From Thermoplasmata archaeon (lineage in GTDB: Archaea; Thermoplasmatota; Thermoplasmata; Thermoplasmatales; GCA-001856825), in assembly GCA_021816725.1 (NCBI GenBank), contig JAKAXD010000001.1:186001-250000 (forward strand): 64,000 bases of DNA. The letters are read 5' to 3'. Numbering within the stretch: the stretch's first letter is position 1; the number at the start of each line of letters is the position of its first letter. A program made the position numbers and the translations under genes. The notes below the pieces were generated by a model. It was not told where the DNA came from. It did no database searches and saw only the letters and a program-made list of their open reading frames with translations. This document shows positions 61,049 to 64,000 of the stretch, in pieces.

Positions 61049-62479
61049 TTAGAGAGTGAAGTCACCGATCTTCTTGAGTTTTTCTGGGTTTTTACTCTTG
61101 TAGTAGAAGTATGTGACTATCACAAATAATGCATATAATCCAGCAATCCATGCAGAATATTTAAGTGGGGCTGGAGGGGCTGGATAGACCACGTAGATTA
61201 TTGCAATGAAAATCATAATGGCAGTGACCCATGGTATGACTACGTGCCTAAATACCTTAAGGGTCTTATTCCTGTGGTGATAGACAGACAGTTCTAATCC
61301 TGCAAGTGCATGGTTGAAAAAGCTAAAGACCGAGTTGCTCAAAATTAGGAATATGCTTGCAATGAAAGGTCCCATTAGTATTCCTGCCACGATGGCTATG
61401 ATCAGAGAAAATACTCCCGTAAAAATAACAACATTCCCTGGAACCTTGTGCTTGTTTATTTTAGTGAACGACTTAGGGAAAAAGACTCCATCTCTTGCAT
61501 ATCCGTAAACAGTTCTAATAGTACTTGTTTCGAATGATACTCCTGAAGTGTTGAAGCTATTTATTACGAAAATTATAAGGAGTACACCACCAGCTAGCCC
61601 TAGATATTTAAGGTAAAGACTTACTCCCGGATCAGGCAAGGTAGCATAATTGAACATATTGTTGATTCCGAATAGAATAGTTTGGGAGTATGAATTCAAA
61701 AGTAAAGTAAATCCCACTATTGAAGCTAAAGTGACTAGGGCTATGGGTATATTCTTCTTGGGATTCTTAGTTTCCTCAGCAACAGGCACTATACTATTTA
61801 TTCCTCCAAAAGTTGCAATACCTAGCATCATAGCAACGAATATTAATGTAAAGTTATTTCCGACCGGAAGTGCAGTGAATACAACTCCAGTGTTCTTCCC
61901 TCCTCCAAGTATTATCATTATGATCGACGTAATCACTAGAAATATTACTTCTGCCATCCCCGTATAGAGTATATACCTCATTGAGATTTTAATTCCAAAA
62001 TAGGCAAGCGCAGTTGTCTCTGCAATGACTATAGTAATTATTGGAATCCATAGCCACGGATATTGAGAAGTTACAGAGGGAAAGAGAACATATAGGAATG
62101 AAGAAAGGCCTAGCATTGCAAATCCTGTGTATCCTAGCAGATAATAGTACCAGTAGGTCAATCCACCAAAGTAAGAGAAGAAACCTCCCAGTCGTTTGAA
62201 TCCCCTTTTGTGAAAGGCTGCCCAGGAGTACGCTGATGCGACTTCTTTAGACCATTCATAGGTTATAAGGGTCATTCCTGCATAAATCAAGAAGGCTAAA
62301 ATGAGAACGAATGGAAGACTTGCACCAACCAGTCCAGCGATGCTTACAAAAAATAGTGCGGTAACCGCAGCAGGACCATTAGTTCCAAGACCTTGTGCAA
62401 AAGCTTCCCACATGCTCAAGGTTCCAACAGCTAATCCAGATTTTTTAGGTTCGTCTACTTTTTCATTACCGTCAGCCAT
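61049..62479 (-). CDS. APC-superfamily amino-acid permease
   Basis: 476 residues with 12 hydrophobic segments. The N-terminal TM1 region SMWEAFAQGLGTNGPAAVTALF and the TM6-linked IATFGGINSIVPVAEETKNPKKNIP are typical of APC transporters. Its import substrate is probably an amino acid used by the surrounding catabolic genes. A TATA-like ACTTATATATG about 26 nt upstream of the ATG predicts a leaderless transcript. The 269 nt upstream (62480-62748) are AT-rich and hold only this promoter as far as I can see. Confidence 0.92.
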   Translation of the reverse strand: MADGNEKVDEPKKSGLAVGTLSMWEAFAQGLGTNGPAAVTALFFVSIAGLVGASLPFVLILAFLIYAGMTLITYEWSKEVASAYSWAAFHKRGFKRLGGFFSYFGGLTYWYYYLLGYTGFAMLGLSSFLYVLFPSVTSQYPWLWIPIITIVIAETTALAYFGIKISMRYILYTGMAEVIFLVITSIIMIILGGGKNTGVVFTALPVGNNFTLIFVAMMLGIATFGGINSIVPVAEETKNPKKNIPIALVTLASIVGFTLLLNSYSQTILFGINNMFNYATLPDPGVSLYLKYLGLAGGVLLIIFVINSFNTSGVSFETSTIRTVYGYARDGVFFPKSFTKINKHKVPGNVVIFTGVFSLIIAIVAGILMGPFIASIFLILSNSVFSFFNHALAGLELSVYHHRNKTLKVFRHVVIPWVTAIMIFIAIIYVVYPAPPAPLKYSAWIAGLYALFVIVTYFYYKSKNPEKLKKIGDFTL

Positions 62480-62748
62480 AAAAAAGATATGATGCTCAGC
62501 ATATATAAGTATTACTTACTGAAATCACAGCAAAATCAATGCCCAGTAGGAGTTTAATCTGTCTCAAATATTTTTATTTTAATAATATGCAATAAGTTGC
62601 CTCGGATTTTTTTGAAACGCAATGGCTTATAACTTAAAGATGGCCTACGGAATAAAGTAAGAATTGACCTCTCTATCTCACTCAACATTTACACCTTAGT
62701 TTTGTTTTTGTTCTTAATTCCTTATTTTGTAAATATTAGAACATCAGG

Positions 62749-64000
62749 TTATTTGGTTGAGATCCACTTAGTAGCTCTTAGGAATTGCTCTACTTCAGCC
62801 AATGAATTATAATGTAGGAAAGTCACCCTAAGCATTGATGGGTTAGAATAATAGTCATGTGAGAGATTCCAGTGACTTCCACCTACGGTAGTAATTCCAA
62901 ATTTTTTCCAATATATCTCTTCTGCTTTCTTATCTGTCACATTCTTGAAATTGAATGAGAAAGTTGTGCCCCTTTCACTTAGTCGTTTAGAATCTGAGAT
63001 GCCGTAAAGGATGACATTCTTCATTGATGCCAGTCCTTCAGTCTCTTCTGTTCCATCCAGGATGAGTCGGCTCAGCTCTTTATGGTAGTTCTCAATTCTT
63101 TCCATCCCTTTCCTCACACCGTTTCTTCTATTCTTTGGTAATTTCCTTTTCTTGAATCGTGTAAGGTCCAAGGAAAGAGAGGAAATGTAATCTACAACTG
63201 AACTCATTGCTGAAAATATGCCCTGGTCTCTTGTTCCAATTTCGAAATATGAGCTGGCTCCTGGCATAGCCTCTCTATCCACATAGAATGGTCTCATACT
63301 GTCCAGAGCCCTATCGCTTATGTACGTGAAACTACCACGGGGGCCAAATATCTTGTAGGCTGAGAACACAAAGAAGTCACATCCCATGCTTTTAATGTCA
63401 GAGTACCCCTGTGGAGCAAAATGCACTCCATCAACTAGCAACAGGCTGTCATTTTCTACCGCGACCTTTGACAATTCGGGAATATTGACTTTGTTCCCCA
63501 GAAGATTACTCTCTGCTGTAATTGCGATTACCTTCGTTCTCCTGTTGACCAGGGATGCAAGATGATCCAAGTCCACAGTACCATCCTCTCTGTTCAGTTT
63601 AGCCAGCCTTAGCTCAGAAATCTTATTGCTCCTTTTCATTTCCAAATAAGGAGAAACGTTTGCGAAATGTTCTGCATACGATGAAACTACATTGCTATCC
63701 CGGTCGAAAATTCCTCTCAATGCATATGAAATTCTGAAGAAGAGATCTGATGCAGACTCTCCCTGATAGATGTTCAGCTCACTTGGAGCATCAAGGAGAT
63801 CAGCTACTGCTCTTCTTCCCTTCAGCAAGATGTTTTCATTTGCCTTTGACTCGTTATAGAGCGCATCCGTGTTAGCACTGTAATCTATTCGGCTTTTGCT
63901 CTCCGTCTTTGCTGCATCACCAAGAACCAGGCTCCCTGCCCCATTGTCTACAAAAATTCTCTTTCTGCCTGTGAAGTCTTTCTCAATCCTGGGAAATCTC
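62749..64000 (-). CDS. Class V (cysteine desulfurase-like) PLP aminotransferase, N-terminus outside window
   Basis: 417 residues are visible; the frame continues past the window edge, so the TTG-initiated shorter frame ending at 63828 is not the real start. Family features: FPRIEKDFTGRKRIFVDNGAG near the visible start, LLVDGVHFAPQGYSDIKSMGCDFFVFSAYKIFGPRG with the PLP-binding lysine in SAYK, and a C-terminal RVTFLHYNSLAEVEQFL. It resembles the SufS/CsdA-like branch, but the catalytic cysteine loop of desulfurases is not evident, so an aminotransferase, lyase or selenocysteine-lyase-like role is possible. Confidence 0.87.
   Translation of the reverse strand, partial: RFPRIEKDFTGRKRIFVDNGAGSLVLGDAAKTESKSRIDYSANTDALYNESKANENILLKGRRAVADLLDAPSELNIYQGESASDLFFRISYALRGIFDRDSNVVSSYAEHFANVSPYLEMKRSNKISELRLAKLNREDGTVDLDHLASLVNRRTKVIAITAESNLLGNKVNIPELSKVAVENDSLLLVDGVHFAPQGYSDIKSMGCDFFVFSAYKIFGPRGSFTYISDRALDSMRPFYVDREAMPGASSYFEIGTRDQGIFSAMSSVVDYISSLSLDLTRFKKRKLPKNRRNGVRKGMERIENYHKELSRLILDGTEETEGLASMKNVILYGISDSKRLSERGTTFSFNFKNVTDKKAEEIYWKKFGITTVGGSHWNLSHDYYSNPSMLRVTFLHYNSLAEVEQFLRATKWISTK

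Noticed and set aside
1-64000. CRISPR arrays, toxin-antitoxin modules and restriction systems
   Set aside because: No regularly spaced direct repeats, Cas proteins, PIN/RelE-type pairs or methylase/endonuclease motifs were seen in the translated frames.

Overview
The window reads as a chromosomal segment of a Thermoplasmatales-type archaeon, probably an acidophilic heterotroph. Evidence for this: an archaeal RNase P RNA, Nep1, UPF0147, a SelB/EF-Tu-like paralogue, archaeal type IV pilin-like proteins, arginine codons dominated by AGG/AGA, and many genes with a TATA-like box about 24-30 nt before an ATG, as expected for leaderless archaeal transcripts. I cannot name the species.

Layout. 0-7.3 kb is a beta-oxidation block: a partial thiolase, a membrane Fe-S oxidoreductase followed by both electron-transfer flavoprotein subunits, then an SCP2 carrier and a fused 3-hydroxyacyl-CoA dehydrogenase/enoyl-CoA hydratase. 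7.4-16.3 kb holds a very large MMPL/RND transporter, a TatD-like hydrolase and a PadR-MFS-secreted protein operon. 16.3-21.7 kb holds aconitase, a two-subunit B12-dependent acyl-CoA mutase whose substrate-site residues look isobutyryl-CoA-type, UPF0147 and an AsnC ligand-binding protein. The mutase could feed valine-derived isobutyryl-CoA into the beta-oxidation genes as butyryl-CoA.

21.7-38 kb is the most accessory-looking part. It has a winged-helix/membrane pair, two pilin-like proteins, an ornithine cyclodeaminase-like/FAD oxidoreductase/hydrolase cluster, an MFS-MarR pair, an eIF2B-like protein and a CinA-type protein. Around these lie two divergent copies of a two-gene cassette (A-B) in opposite orientation. 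All four proteins share an N-terminal Cys-x2-Cys plus two-histidine motif, a winged-helix-like region and a conserved C-terminal domain of unknown function. A TTTTCTAAC-type operator sits just upstream of the promoter of both cassettes, and a long perfect palindrome of the same motif controls a divergent pair of unknown genes. A roughly 800-nt gap at 26.04-26.84 kb holds hairpins and a small reading frame broken by one amber codon.

38-49 kb is mostly core: tRNA-Arg(GCG), the SelB-like protein, a PadR-ABC exporter-Mrp cluster, a secreted protein, Nep1, PurD-ScpB, RNase P RNA, a histidine phosphatase and tRNA-Arg(TCT). 49-64 kb holds transport and amino-acid/sugar catabolism: MFS, aldo/keto reductase, M13 peptidase, GH88/105 hydrolase, urocanase plus an arginase-family hydrolase, AcnX large and small subunits, a D-2-hydroxyacid dehydrogenase, an APC permease and a partial class V aminotransferase. 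No CRISPR array, rRNA operon or intact insertion sequence was seen.
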